Part shown: positions 1 through 8,356 of the stretch, piece after piece | How the letters are laid out: each line of letters begins with the position of its first letter | How positions within the stretch are numbered: position 1 is the first letter of the stretch | Source: Burkholderiales bacterium | Lineage (GTDB): Bacteria; Pseudomonadota; Gammaproteobacteria; Burkholderiales; SG8-41 | Length of the DNA: 64,000 nucleotides | Assembly (NCBI GenBank): GCA_019749945.1 | Contig: JAIEPF010000008.1 | Coordinates: forward strand, 1 to 64,000 | Direction: 5' to 3' | Position numbers and translations under genes: made by a program | Notes under the pieces: model-generated | What the model was told of the DNA's origin: nothing | Database searches by the model: none | Seen by the model: only the letters and a program-made list of their open reading frames with translations

Positions 1-57
1 TAAGTAAAAACCTTCCCCCACATCACCTAGTCACCTAATCACTTAGTCACTTAGTCA
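1..57. repeat. octamer repeat array (TCACCTAA-type), truncated by window edge
   Basis: Degenerate tandem copies of an 8-base unit close to TCACCTAA / TCACTTAG occupy roughly positions 20 to 57, directly 3' of the stop codon of the leftward receptor gene. The same unit forms inverted arrays at 27331-27485 and 34630-34714. Only one arm is visible here, so an inverted partner outside the window cannot be checked. Confidence 0.6.
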
Positions 58-61
58 CGCC

Positions 62-1030
62 TCAATCCGCCCGCGCACCCGAATCCTTGATCACCTTCGC
101 CCACTTCGGAATTTCGGCCTTGATGTGCGCCGCGAATTTTTCCGGGGTGCCGCCTTCGATGATCGCGCCCTGGCTTTCGAGGAATTTGACCACCTGCGGA
201 TCCTTCAACACGGCGTTGACTTCGGTATTGAGCCGGCTTGTCACCGCGCGCGGGGTGCCGGTGACCGCGACCAGTCCGTGCCAGGTTGACGCTTCAAACC
301 CCGGTGCGCCTGATTCCGCGACCGTCGGCAGATTGGGCATGCTGTCCATGCGTTTCAAGGTCGTCACCGCCAGCGGACGCAGGCGGTTCGCCTGCAGGTA
401 GGGCTGAACCGACAGCGCGGTGGCAAACATCACCTGCGTGCGCCCGGCGAGCATTTCGGCCAGCGCCGGACCGGCACCCTTGAAGGGGATATGCACCATG
501 TCGGTTTTGGTCATGCTCTTGAACAGCTCGGCCGCCAGATGCGCGGCGGCGCCGCTGCCGGAAGAAGCATAGTTCAGCTGGCCCGGCCGCGACTTCAGGT
601 AATCGACCAGTTCCTTCACCGATTTGGCCGGCACCGAGGGATGCACGACGAGGATGTTGGGCTGCGACGCCACCCACACCACCGGCTGCAGGGACTTTGC
701 CGGATCGAAAGTCATTTTCTTGTACAGCGAGGCGTTGGCGGCAAGCACGGCGTTATTGGCAATCATCAATGTGTAGCCATCTGCGGGACTGGTCGCGACA
801 ATCTCGCCGGCAATATTGCCGCCGGCGCCGGGACGGTTGTCAAACACGAAAGGCTGGCCCATGCGCTCGCCGAGTTTGCCGCCGACCAGCCGCGACAGGA
901 TGTCGCTCGGCCCACCCGGCGTAAACGCGATGACCATGCGCACGGCCTTGGTCGGATAGTCCGCGGCGTGAACGGCAGGGGCCCACAGTGCAGCAGCGGC
1001 CAGCACTGCCGTAATGATTGAACGTGTCAT
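62..1030 (-). CDS. Bug-family tripartite tricarboxylate receptor (periplasmic binding protein)
   Basis: 322 residues, the usual size of Bug (TctC-like, PF03401) receptors, which bind carboxylates or related small acids in the periplasm. An Ala-rich signal peptide covers residues 1-22 with an AHA cleavage site, followed by the family start ADYPTK and the ligand loop VIAFTPGGPSDILSR. ATG at 1030 is preceded by GGAGGAG at 9 bases. It diverges from the DapA-family gene at 1239, so the two may share ligand-dependent control. No TctA or TctB membrane partner is in the window, as is common for orphan Bug receptors. The ligand cannot be read from sequence. Confidence 0.93.
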   Translation of the reverse strand: MTRSIITAVLAAAALWAPAVHAADYPTKAVRMVIAFTPGGPSDILSRLVGGKLGERMGQPFVFDNRPGAGGNIAGEIVATSPADGYTLMIANNAVLAANASLYKKMTFDPAKSLQPVVWVASQPNILVVHPSVPAKSVKELVDYLKSRPGQLNYASSGSGAAAHLAAELFKSMTKTDMVHIPFKGAGPALAEMLAGRTQVMFATALSVQPYLQANRLRPLAVTTLKRMDSMPNLPTVAESGAPGFEASTWHGLVAVTGTPRAVTSRLNTEVNAVLKDPQVVKFLESQGAIIEGGTPEKFAAHIKAEIPKWAKVIKDSGARAD

Positions 1031-1238
1031 GTTGTTTTTCTCCTCCGGTAATGGATGCGGTCGCCGCGCAACCGGCCCGCAAGCTTAACAACAGCCTCCT
1101 GCGCTGACAACGTGTCAAACACCGTGTTGGGGAGACCCCGTCGGCGATGCTATCCTATATGGACTGCTCTCGCGCTTCACCTGTCCATCACCGTGGCGCG
1201 TCGCATTCAAAAACATTTTTCCTGTGAGGAAGCCATCC

Positions 1239-2171
1239 ATGAGCAAGACGCAACGCATCAAGGGCGTGCTCGCCCCCGTGGTCACGCCCTTCGACCGCGA
1301 CCTCAACCCCGACACCGCGCGTTTCATCGCGCATTGCCAATGGCTGATCTCGCAGGGCTCCGGACTCGCGGCCTTCGGCACCAACAGCGAAGCCAACTCG
1401 CTGTCGGTCAACGAACGCCTGGCACTGCTCGACGCCCTGCTCGCCGCCGGCGTTGATCCGCAGCGCATGATGCCGGGCACCGGCTGCTGCGCGCTGTCGG
1501 ATTCGGTCAAACTCACCGAACATGCGGTCAAGGCCGGCTGCGCCGGCGTGCTGATGCTGCCGCCTTTTTATTACAAGGGCGTCAGTGACGAAGGCCTCTA
1601 TCGCAACTATTCCGAAATCATCGAACGCGTCGGCGACGACCGGCTGCGCATTTACCTGTACCACATCCCGCCGGTCGCGGTGGTCGGCATCACGCCGAAG
1701 CTGGTCGAGCGCCTGCTGAAAAAATATCCCGGCGCCATCGCCGGCATGAAGGACAGTTCAGGCGACTGGAAAAATACCAAGACCTTCCTCGACAATTTTG
1801 CCAAGCAGGGCTTCGATGTTTTCGCCGGCAGCGAATCCTTCCTGCTCGCCAACATGAAAAACGGCGGCGCCGGCTGCATCTCGGCCACCGCCAACGTCAA
1901 TCCGGCGGCGATCGACAAGCTCTACCGCGAATGGAAAAACGCCGATGCCGAAGCGCAGCAGAAGGCGCTCGATGTCGTGCGCGGCACCTTCGGCAACAGC
2001 AAATACCTGATGATCGCCGCGCTGAAGGCCGGCATCGCGCAGTACAGCGGCGACGAGCAGTGGTGCACCGTGCGTCCGCCGCTGGTGGAACTGAGCAAGG
2101 AACAACGCGCCTCGCTGGCCAGCGAACTGAAGGCCATCGACTTCACCATGCCGGGACTGAAGCCCGCTTAA
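1239..2171 (+). CDS. dihydrodipicolinate synthase (DapA) family lyase/aldolase
   Basis: 310 residues with the DapA/NAL TIM-barrel pattern. The Schiff-base lysine is K171 in GMKDSSGD, and the catalytic tyrosine is probably Y141 in LYHIPP. The usual GTTGE motif appears as GTNSEANS near residue 48, a departure from true DapA that suggests another 2-oxoacid aldol or dehydratase reaction. ATG 1239 is chosen over an upstream GTG at 1224 because AGGA lies 8 bases before it. It is followed co-directionally by a LigI-like amidohydrolase and diverges from a Bug receptor, which fits catabolism rather than lysine synthesis. Confidence 0.9.
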   Translation: MSKTQRIKGVLAPVVTPFDRDLNPDTARFIAHCQWLISQGSGLAAFGTNSEANSLSVNERLALLDALLAAGVDPQRMMPGTGCCALSDSVKLTEHAVKAGCAGVLMLPPFYYKGVSDEGLYRNYSEIIERVGDDRLRIYLYHIPPVAVVGITPKLVERLLKKYPGAIAGMKDSSGDWKNTKTFLDNFAKQGFDVFAGSESFLLANMKNGGAGCISATANVNPAAIDKLYREWKNADAEAQQKALDVVRGTFGNSKYLMIAALKAGIAQYSGDEQWCTVRPPLVELSKEQRASLASELKAIDFTMPGLKPA

Positions 2172-2182
2172 AAAATAAATAA

Positions 2183-2195
2183 AAACAATGAGTTA
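2183..2195 (+). promoter_or_regulatory. near-match to IHF binding consensus
   Basis: The sequence AAACAATGAGTTA follows an A-rich run and matches WATCAANNNNTTR at all but one defined position (A in place of T). It lies in the spacer between the DapA-family gene and the amidohydrolase gene. It is one of several similar AT-rich sites in spacers of this window. Confidence 0.35.
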
Positions 2196-2214
2196 TATAA
2201 ACACCTGATCTTCC

Positions 2215-2237
2215 CCCTTCTCCCTCCGGGAGAAGGG
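2215..2237. repeat. short perfect palindrome, REP-like
   Basis: CCCTTCTCCC, loop TCC, then GGGAGAAGGG: a 10 bp perfect stem with a 3-base loop in the 98-base spacer between two co-directional genes. There is no T-run after it, so it is better viewed as a dispersed repeat or mRNA-stabilising hairpin than as an intrinsic terminator. Confidence 0.6.
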
Positions 2238-2269
2238 CCGGGGATGAGGGAAAAAACACATCGCCCGCA

Positions 2270-3172
2270 ATGTCCACCGTCAACACACCCACTGCCGCCG
2301 CCCCGCTCTGCGCAGGCCCGGATTTCAATCCGCATCCGCCCAAATTCAAAATGCCGGCGAACGCCTGCGACACCCACGCCCATGTGATGGGACCGGCCGC
2401 CCGTTATGACTATTCAGCGGCGCGCGTCTACACGCCGCCCGACTGCCTGCTAAATGATTACCGGCACATGCTCGACACCCTGGGCGTGACCCGTGCGGTG
2501 CTGGTCCAGCCCAGCGTTTACGGCACCGACAACTCGGCGATGCTCGACGCGATGAAAACCGATCCGCAGCGGCTGCGTGGCGTGGCAGTGGTGGATCCGG
2601 CGATCAGCTACGCCGAACTGAAATCCATGCACGCCCTAGGCGTGCGCGGCCTGCGCGTCAACATCGTCGACGTCAAGGACCGCAAGGCGGGTTCATTGCC
2701 GATGGATGTATTGCGGCCGCTGGCGGCACGCATCGCGCCCATGGGCTGGCACATGGAATTCCTGATGCATGCCGACGAGTTTCCCGATCTGGATCGCACG
2801 TTTGCCGATTTCCCGGTGCCGATCGTGCTCGGCCATCTCGGTTACATGAAAACAGCGCTGGGTCTGGACAATCCCGGATTCCAGGCGTTGCTGCGGCTGA
2901 TGCGGGCGGGCAAGGCCTGGGTCAAGCTGACGGGGCCGTACCGCATTTCCGGCGGACCGCTGCCCCATGCCGACACCGTGCCGTTTGCGCGTGCGCTGCT
3001 CCAAGCCAATGCGGACCGCGTGATCTGGGGCAGCGACTGGCCGCATGTGATGCACAAGGGCCAGATCCCCAATGACGGCGACCTGACCGACCTGCTGCTC
3101 GCCTGGGTGCCGGATGCGGTGCAGCGCGAGCGGGTGCTGGTGAGCAATCCCGCCCGGCTGTACGGTTTTTAA
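2270..3172 (+). CDS. amidohydrolase 2 family protein, LigI-like
   Basis: 300 residues of the amidohydrolase-2 family, closest in pattern to 2-pyrone-4,6-dicarboxylate lactonase (LigI) and related lactonases or decarboxylases. Seen: the metal-type HxH at residues 36-38 (DTHAHVMG), a histidine in the GHLGYM strand, and the catalytic aspartate in WGSDWPHV near the C-terminus. LigI enzymes can act without metal, so HxH alone does not settle the chemistry. It follows the DapA-family gene by 98 bases and probably belongs to the same pathway, perhaps ring-cleavage products of aromatics. Confidence 0.85.
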   Translation: MSTVNTPTAAAPLCAGPDFNPHPPKFKMPANACDTHAHVMGPAARYDYSAARVYTPPDCLLNDYRHMLDTLGVTRAVLVQPSVYGTDNSAMLDAMKTDPQRLRGVAVVDPAISYAELKSMHALGVRGLRVNIVDVKDRKAGSLPMDVLRPLAARIAPMGWHMEFLMHADEFPDLDRTFADFPVPIVLGHLGYMKTALGLDNPGFQALLRLMRAGKAWVKLTGPYRISGGPLPHADTVPFARALLQANADRVIWGSDWPHVMHKGQIPNDGDLTDLLLAWVPDAVQRERVLVSNPARLYGF

Positions 3173-3237
3173 AACTGATTTCACATCCAGTTCGGCGCGA
3201 AACTTTGCTTTTCAGGCAGGCGCGCCGGCACGCAGCT

Positions 3238-3639
3238 TCACACCCAGTTCTCCACCGACAAGCCGACGACCCGGCGAAAATGCTTTTCGTTGTTGGTGAC
3301 CAGCACGGCTGACACGCTGCGCGCATGCGCGGCAATCATCAGATCCATATTGCCGATCGGCGTGCCGCCCGTTTCAAGCCGGACCCGGATATCGGCGTAA
3401 TGCTCCGCGGCGGCACTATCCCAATCCAGCACGGTCAATCGCCGCACGAAATCCTCGACTGCTGGGCGAATCGTACGGCCAGCCGCCGCGGATTTCACGC
3501 CATACAGCAGTTCCGCCTGCGTGATGACAGACAGGCACAACTGGCTGCTGTCGAGCTTGCCGAAGCGGACTCGGACGGATTCAGGACGACTGCGAATGAT
3601 GTAGCTGCTGGTGTCCGTATCCAGCATGTAGCGCTTCAT
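3238..3639 (-). CDS. vapC: VapC-type PIN-domain toxin (ribonuclease)
   Basis: 133 residues. The PIN acidic set is visible: D7 in YMLDTDT, E43 in TQAELLYG, D99 in NMDLMIAAHA and N116 in VLVTNNEKHF. PIN toxins cleave RNA, often initiator tRNA, when freed from the antitoxin. The start overlaps the antitoxin stop by 4 bases (ATGA), the usual coupled arrangement. All catalytic residues appear intact, so the toxin is presumed active. Confidence 0.93.
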   Translation of the reverse strand: MKRYMLDTDTSSYIIRSRPESVRVRFGKLDSSQLCLSVITQAELLYGVKSAAAGRTIRPAVEDFVRRLTVLDWDSAAAEHYADIRVRLETGGTPIGNMDLMIAAHARSVSAVLVTNNEKHFRRVVGLSVENWV

Positions 3640-3875
3640 TTGAACAGCTTCCGCTTCTGGGGAGGCGTGTCCTTCCGGTCAGACAGGAAATCCTCCGGCA
3701 GCCGATGCCTGGCGGCGAAAAAATCATCCCATGAAGACGGTTTGGCCGACAGGATCACCTTGTCAGCTTCCCTGGTGATGAATACCTCGTCCCCCTGAAA
3801 GCGGTACTTCGCCGGCAGGCGCACAGCCTGACTGCGTCCGTTTTTGAACAGTTTGGCAGTTTGCGGTTTGTCCAT
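3636..3875 (-). CDS. vapB: VapB-type antitoxin with AbrB/MazE-like fold
   Basis: 79 residues. The N-terminal part FKNGRSQAVRLPAKYRF is the swapped-hairpin AbrB/SpoVT DNA-binding motif of VapB antitoxins. The C-terminal tail (WDDFFAARHRLPEDF onward) should wrap and inhibit VapC. ATG 3875 has GAGGAG 9 bases upstream. It is the first gene of the pair and should repress its own promoter through the tandem repeat at 3908-3931. Confidence 0.93.
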   Translation of the reverse strand: MDKPQTAKLFKNGRSQAVRLPAKYRFQGDEVFITREADKVILSAKPSSWDDFFAARHRLPEDFLSDRKDTPPQKRKLFK

Positions 3876-3904
3876 GATGGTCTGCTCCTCGTACGCCGGG
3901 GTTT

Positions 3905-3933
3905 ATTATGGCATATATCATGGTATATATCAA
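3905..3933 (-). promoter_or_regulatory. vapBC promoter with tandem 12 bp operator
   Basis: On the minus strand TTGATA (3928-3933), a 17 bp spacer and CATAAT (3905-3910) make a good sigma-70 promoter, five of six matches in each box. The spacer holds a tandem 12-mer, GATATATACCAT then GATATATGCCAT (3920-3931 and 3908-3919), one mismatch apart. Its position between the two promoter boxes fits autorepression by VapBC. Confidence 0.7.
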
Positions 3934-3949
3934 AGCCACCGGCATCAGT

Positions 3950-5518
3950 TCACCCCTTCCCGCGACGCTTTGCCGGCTTGGCCACCGCCGCGCCCCAGTG
4001 CGCCATGAACTCGGTAATAAAACCGTGCTCGGCCCGCGGCTCAACGGTCAGCGGCGCCAGCGCCAATGCCATCGTCAACGCGATGTGATAACCCTCGGCG
4101 CGTGAGGCGGCGGCACGCTGGTAGGCCGGGTGCGCGCGGTTGATGAATACCGTGGATTCGACCAGCCGCCCCAGTTCGCGATCATCGGGACGCTCCTCAA
4201 ACTGCACGCCCAGACCCAGCCGCGACGGACGAGGCTTGCGCGGCGCGTCGGGCAGGTCGGTCGCATGTCCCGGTGGCGACGCGGGTACGTTCTCCTCCGG
4301 CGGCGGCGCTCCGCCATGCCCTCCCCCGCCCGGCGCTGACGTTGCGACATCAGTGTCCGTCGTGACCGGCGTCACCGTTGCCGTTGCCAGGCCCGGTTCA
4401 CCGTCCGGTGATTTGGGTCCCAGCGGCAGGCGCTTCTGCCCGCCGCGCCGATGCTCGACCAAAGCCGCGAGCAAGGGAAACCCCGCACTCAAATCGAGCA
4501 GCACCCGTTCCAGGTCGCGCTCCAGCGAACGCATGCCGCGCGGTCGCGCCGGTTCCGCCTGTTCGCCGCCATCGCCCCAGGCTGCGAGTTGCCGCATCAC
4601 GGCTTCCTGCGCGGCCTTGCGGTAGGCGAGGTACGCCGCGCCGCGCGCGCCGGTGCGGACGAAATCGCCTTTGTTGAGCGTCAGCGAAGCCGCCAGCGCC
4701 GGCACCTCAATCACGCCGCCGATGCGCTCGGCCGCCGCCGGCGTGACGCCCAGCCAGTCCCAGCCGGCGCGGATGATCTTGCCGTAAGTGCTGATGGCGA
4801 TGCCGCGGCGGTCGTCCGGCAACGGCAGTGCCTCGCGATATAAATAGCCATAGGCCTGCGGTGTACGCTTGCGGCCCATGTAGATTTCCAGCGGGCTGGT
4901 TTCCGCCGCAGTGCATGCGATTTTTTCGAGTTGACGCCCGTTCACTTCAAACACGATCTCCCGGCCATGCACCGCAAGCATCATTGCGTTGAACGCCGGG
5001 TCCAGCAGCGGCAGGAAATGCCGCCGCACGGCCGCCTCGACATAACCGGCGTCGGTCAACGGTGAAAACGCATCGGACAATCGCAACTGGATCGCCGTGC
5101 CCCGCTCACTGACTAAACCCGGTGGCGGCGTCCACCGCCATGGCGCCTTGTGTCGCGCCGCGAGATGCCATTGCGAGGCGACATGAACCTTGCCGCGGCG
5201 TGTTTCGGTGACAACTTCCTTGCAGGCGAGCAGCGCGAGTTTGATGCCGACTCCGGCAAAGCCGATCCCCTGTCCGCGCTTTTTGCTGCTGGTGGCGAGG
5301 TCGTGATAACGGCGCAGTTCATGCCGCGGCATGCCGGAACCGTTGTCGACGATGGTCAGGCTGGTGTTGGCGGAATCGGTTTGGATGCGGATGAGGCTGG
5401 CCCCGGAGTCCAGCGCATTGGCGAGAATTTCGGTGAGTATGGTTTCCTCGAGCGCGCCCGGGTAAGCGTCACGCAGGTCTTCCAGCAAATGCAGCAGATC
5501 AACACGGGTTTCAGCCAT
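3950..5518 (-). CDS. GHKL (Hsp90/MutL-type) ATP-binding protein of unknown role
   Basis: 522 residues. The Bergerat ATP fold is clear at the N-terminus: E30xxxN34 with D37 in TEILANALDSG, the G1 box D58NGSGM63, and a G2 lid GQGIGFAGVGIK near residues 83-94. No histidine-kinase phosphoacceptor, no MutL endonuclease motif and no recognised Hsp90 C-domain is seen. A Pro/Gly-rich linker (near residues 370-420, with GGGGHGGAPPPEE) leads to a C-terminal segment of about 90 residues. Such stand-alone GHKL proteins occur in MORC-like and other conflict-system ATPases, but function here is unassigned. It lies just upstream of the vapBC promoter on the same strand. Confidence 0.8.
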   Translation of the reverse strand: MAETRVDLLHLLEDLRDAYPGALEETILTEILANALDSGASLIRIQTDSANTSLTIVDNGSGMPRHELRRYHDLATSSKKRGQGIGFAGVGIKLALLACKEVVTETRRGKVHVASQWHLAARHKAPWRWTPPPGLVSERGTAIQLRLSDAFSPLTDAGYVEAAVRRHFLPLLDPAFNAMMLAVHGREIVFEVNGRQLEKIACTAAETSPLEIYMGRKRTPQAYGYLYREALPLPDDRRGIAISTYGKIIRAGWDWLGVTPAAAERIGGVIEVPALAASLTLNKGDFVRTGARGAAYLAYRKAAQEAVMRQLAAWGDGGEQAEPARPRGMRSLERDLERVLLDLSAGFPLLAALVEHRRGGQKRLPLGPKSPDGEPGLATATVTPVTTDTDVATSAPGGGGHGGAPPPEENVPASPPGHATDLPDAPRKPRPSRLGLGVQFEERPDDRELGRLVESTVFINRAHPAYQRAAASRAEGYHIALTMALALAPLTVEPRAEHGFITEFMAHWGAAVAKPAKRRGKG

Positions 5519-5739
5519 GATTTATCGGGGCTCCCAAAGATGGCGAATTGGTATCGCATGAAAACCCTCGCCAAACGGCGCGAGAGTTTCGCCATCGTAC
5601 AGCATCATACTGGCACTGGATCGTATGCCGGCCACCGTCTTCAGCCTGCGCATCACCGCCTGATTTTTTCATGCGTCCGGGCATCCCGCAATCAATCATC
5701 TCCCGGATCGGCGCGGCTCTCCGAAGCCCCGGAGTATTT

Positions 5740-6231
5740 CTAGGTCAAGGCTGCGTACTGTCCTTCGCAAAACACCAGCGGCTTGTGTGCCGAACGTGCG
5801 CAGCGCAGCACATGCCCGATGAATACGACATGATCGCCGACATAATGGCGGGTTTCATTGCGGCACTCGAGATGCGCGGCACAACCGGCAAGCAGCGGAA
5901 CCTCCCCTATTCCCGCCGCATGCTCAACGCCCTCGAAACGGTCGGCGACCGGTGCGCTGAAACGCCGTGACAATGCGCTCTGTCCGGCACTCAGGATATT
6001 GATGGAAAAATACGGCGCATCGAGAAAAGCCGGCAGGCTCGGTGAATACAGGGCGAGGCACCACAGCACCAGCGGCGGAGACAGGGAAACAGAGGTGAAT
6101 GAGTTGCAGGTCAATCCGACCGCAGCGCCGCGCATGTCGCGCGTGGCCATCACCGTAACACCTGTCGGATAACAGCCCAGCACCTGGCGCAGTTCCCGGC
6201 CATTGGGCGGCAATTTGGCCCGGGCTTTCAA
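5740..6231 (-). CDS. flavin reductase (FMN-binding split barrel)
   Basis: 163 residues with the signature of HpaC/RutF-type reductases: YPTGVTVMATRD near residue 21 and GLTCNSFTSVSLSPPLVLW after it. These supply reduced FMN to a partner monooxygenase using NAD(P)H. The neighbour 45 bases upstream is a luciferase-family monooxygenase, so the two very likely form a two-component oxygenase. It is the last gene of the leftward cluster that begins near 19.36 kb. Confidence 0.92.
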   Translation of the reverse strand: MKARAKLPPNGRELRQVLGCYPTGVTVMATRDMRGAAVGLTCNSFTSVSLSPPLVLWCLALYSPSLPAFLDAPYFSINILSAGQSALSRRFSAPVADRFEGVEHAAGIGEVPLLAGCAAHLECRNETRHYVGDHVVFIGHVLRCARSAHKPLVFCEGQYAALT

Positions 6232-6276
6232 GAATCACCAGCGGGTCTGATGCAGCCTCTCCAACAGCGCCGCGAC

Positions 6277-7338
6277 TCAGGCCGCAGCAAGCGCCTTGCC
6301 GGTCTTCTTGAATTCCGGCACCACTTTTTTCATGAACAGCCGGATGCTGCTCTCGGCCACCTCATAGGGCATTGGACCCATGCGGAACACCATCAGCAGG
6401 CCGCCGATATCGATGTCGTCGAGTTTGGCAATCTCTTCGGCAACGGTGGCGGGAGAGCCGCAGATCATCGAGTGCTGCACCTGGTTGCGGGCGGCAGGAC
6501 CGGCGTCCTGCTTCAGCAGCAGACCCTGCTCTTCATAAACTTTCTTGCGCATCGCCTGGCGGAATTCCTGCTGGGCCTCGAAGGCCGGCAGCGCGAGGCG
6601 CTGCGCCTCGGCGTCGGTTTCGGCCACAAAGATGTTGCGCCAGACCCAGGTGTTTTCGACACAGTTCGCAACCGTGGCTTCGCTGTGTCCGGATTCACGC
6701 ATGGTCTTGCGGTAAAGATCCATGCGCTGCTTCGTGACTTCGTTGCTCTGGATGTTCATCAGGAACGGTCGCCCTTCGCGCGCCATGCCGAGCATGGCCT
6801 CCTCTCCCGAACACGCGCGGACGATGGCCGGATGCGGCTTGGTGTAGGGCCGCGGGCGCAGTTGCGGCAGGCGGATGTTCCAGAACTTGCCCTTGTGTTC
6901 GAAGTTTTCCGTGGTCCAGGCCTTGATCATGATGTCCTCGGCTTCGACCAGCCGCTCGTAGGCTTCCGCCGGATCAATGCCGTAGCCCTGATAGTCGTAG
7001 ATGTTATAGGCGGTGCCGCGGCCCAGCCCCACGACAAGACGGCCCTTGCTGATGTTGTCGATCAGCGACATCTGCTCCGCCATGCGGATCGGGTGATGCA
7101 GGGACATCTGCGCGACCGCGAAACCGATCTGGATGCGCTTGGTGCAGGCCGCCAGCGCCGCCGCAAAACTCACCGGGTCGACATAGGCGCAGATGCCGTC
7201 GAAATGGTGCTCGGCAAGCCACAACATGTCCATGCCCAGTTCATCGCAGAGTTGCCCTTCGCGCAGCGTTTCGTTGATGATCTGGTGATCCTGCTCCGGT
7301 TTCATCGCGGCAGGGAACAGAAAGTTGCTGAATTTCAT
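6277..7338 (-). CDS. LLM-class flavin-dependent monooxygenase (luciferase-like)
   Basis: 353 residues in the bacterial luciferase fold, recognised by the start MKFSNFLFP, the AEHHFDG motif near residue 43 and GLGRGTAYNIYDYQGYG. LLM enzymes use reduced FMN and oxygen to hydroxylate, desulfonate or open N-heterocycles, as RutA does. The flavin reductase 45 bases downstream is the probable electron donor. The gene sits 30 bases after a Bug receptor and shares its direction. Substrate unknown. Confidence 0.92.
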   Translation of the reverse strand: MKFSNFLFPAAMKPEQDHQIINETLREGQLCDELGMDMLWLAEHHFDGICAYVDPVSFAAALAACTKRIQIGFAVAQMSLHHPIRMAEQMSLIDNISKGRLVVGLGRGTAYNIYDYQGYGIDPAEAYERLVEAEDIMIKAWTTENFEHKGKFWNIRLPQLRPRPYTKPHPAIVRACSGEEAMLGMAREGRPFLMNIQSNEVTKQRMDLYRKTMRESGHSEATVANCVENTWVWRNIFVAETDAEAQRLALPAFEAQQEFRQAMRKKVYEEQGLLLKQDAGPAARNQVQHSMICGSPATVAEEIAKLDDIDIGGLLMVFRMGPMPYEVAESSIRLFMKKVVPEFKKTGKALAAA

Positions 7339-7368
7339 TGAATATCCTTTCTTACAGTTTTGGCGGGC

Positions 7369-8352
7369 TTAATCAGCCTTGATGTTCGCCTCGCGGGCGA
7401 CGCGTATCCACCTGTCGATTTCCGAACTGACGAACCTGCTGAATTCAGCCACGGACATGGAGGCCGGCTCGGCGCCGAGATCATTCAGTCGTTTCGCAGC
7501 CTCCGGCTCGGCGAGTATCGTCGCGACTTCCTGGTGCAGCCGGGTGATGGCAGAACCCGGCGAACCCGCCGTGGCGGACAAGCCCCACCATATGCTCATT
7601 TCGTATCCGGGCGCGCCGGCTTCCGCGACGGTGGGGACAGCCGGCAACTGGGCTATGCGTTTTGCGCTGCTCACGCCGAGCGCCTTGATCTTGCCCGAAC
7701 GGATATGCGGCAGGGTCAGCGGCAGTGAGCCGAACATGATGTTGACCTGCCCGCCCATCACATCGGTCAGGCCGGGCGCGCCACCCTTGTACGGCACATG
7801 CACCAGCCGTATGCCGGCATTGCGTGCGAACAACTCGGAACCGAAATGATTGATGCCGCCGACACCCGCGGTGGCATAAGTGACGACGCCCGGTTTGGCC
7901 TTGGCGAACGCGATCAGGTCTTTCACATTGTTCGGCGCAAAAGAGGGGCTGGCCACCAGCGCGAGCGGGCCGCTGCCAAGCGGCGTCACCGGCGCAAATG
8001 CTTTCACCGGGTCGAACGGAAGCTTGTGTATGGCGGGATTCATGGTGTACGAGGTCGTCACCAGCAGCAGCGTATGGCCGTCCGGATTCGCATTCGCCGC
8101 GAGTTGCGCGCCGATGATGCCGTTCGCCCCCGGCCGGTTATCGACCACGACCTGCTGGCCCAGGCGCTCCGAGAGCCTCAAACCCACAAAACGCGACAGG
8201 ATGTCATTGCTGCTTGCCGGCGCGAAACCGACGATGATGCGGAGGGAACGCGCGGGATAGTTGCCCTGTGCCTGCACCGGCAATGCCGGCAGCGCGGCCA
8301 GCGCGCACAGGATCACGAAGCCGGCACCCCTGCATTTGCGCGAAGGTTTCAA
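7369..8352 (-). CDS. Bug-family tricarboxylate receptor (TTG start)
   Basis: 327 residues when started at TTG 8352. This start gives a proper signal peptide (FVILCALAALPALPVQA, then QGNYPARS), has GGAG 9 bases upstream, and begins 4 bases after the GntR stop. A longer reading frame to 8646 only overlaps the regulator gene and adds basic, unstructured residues. The ligand loop is VGFAPASSNDILSR; the usual PGG of the family is replaced by PAS. Position between regulator and monooxygenase suggests it delivers or senses the pathway substrate. Confidence 0.88.
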   Translation of the reverse strand: MKPSRKCRGAGFVILCALAALPALPVQAQGNYPARSLRIIVGFAPASSNDILSRFVGLRLSERLGQQVVVDNRPGANGIIGAQLAANANPDGHTLLLVTTSYTMNPAIHKLPFDPVKAFAPVTPLGSGPLALVASPSFAPNNVKDLIAFAKAKPGVVTYATAGVGGINHFGSELFARNAGIRLVHVPYKGGAPGLTDVMGGQVNIMFGSLPLTLPHIRSGKIKALGVSSAKRIAQLPAVPTVAEAGAPGYEMSIWWGLSATAGSPGSAITRLHQEVATILAEPEAAKRLNDLGAEPASMSVAEFSRFVSSEIDRWIRVAREANIKAD

Positions 8353-8356
8353 GCTG

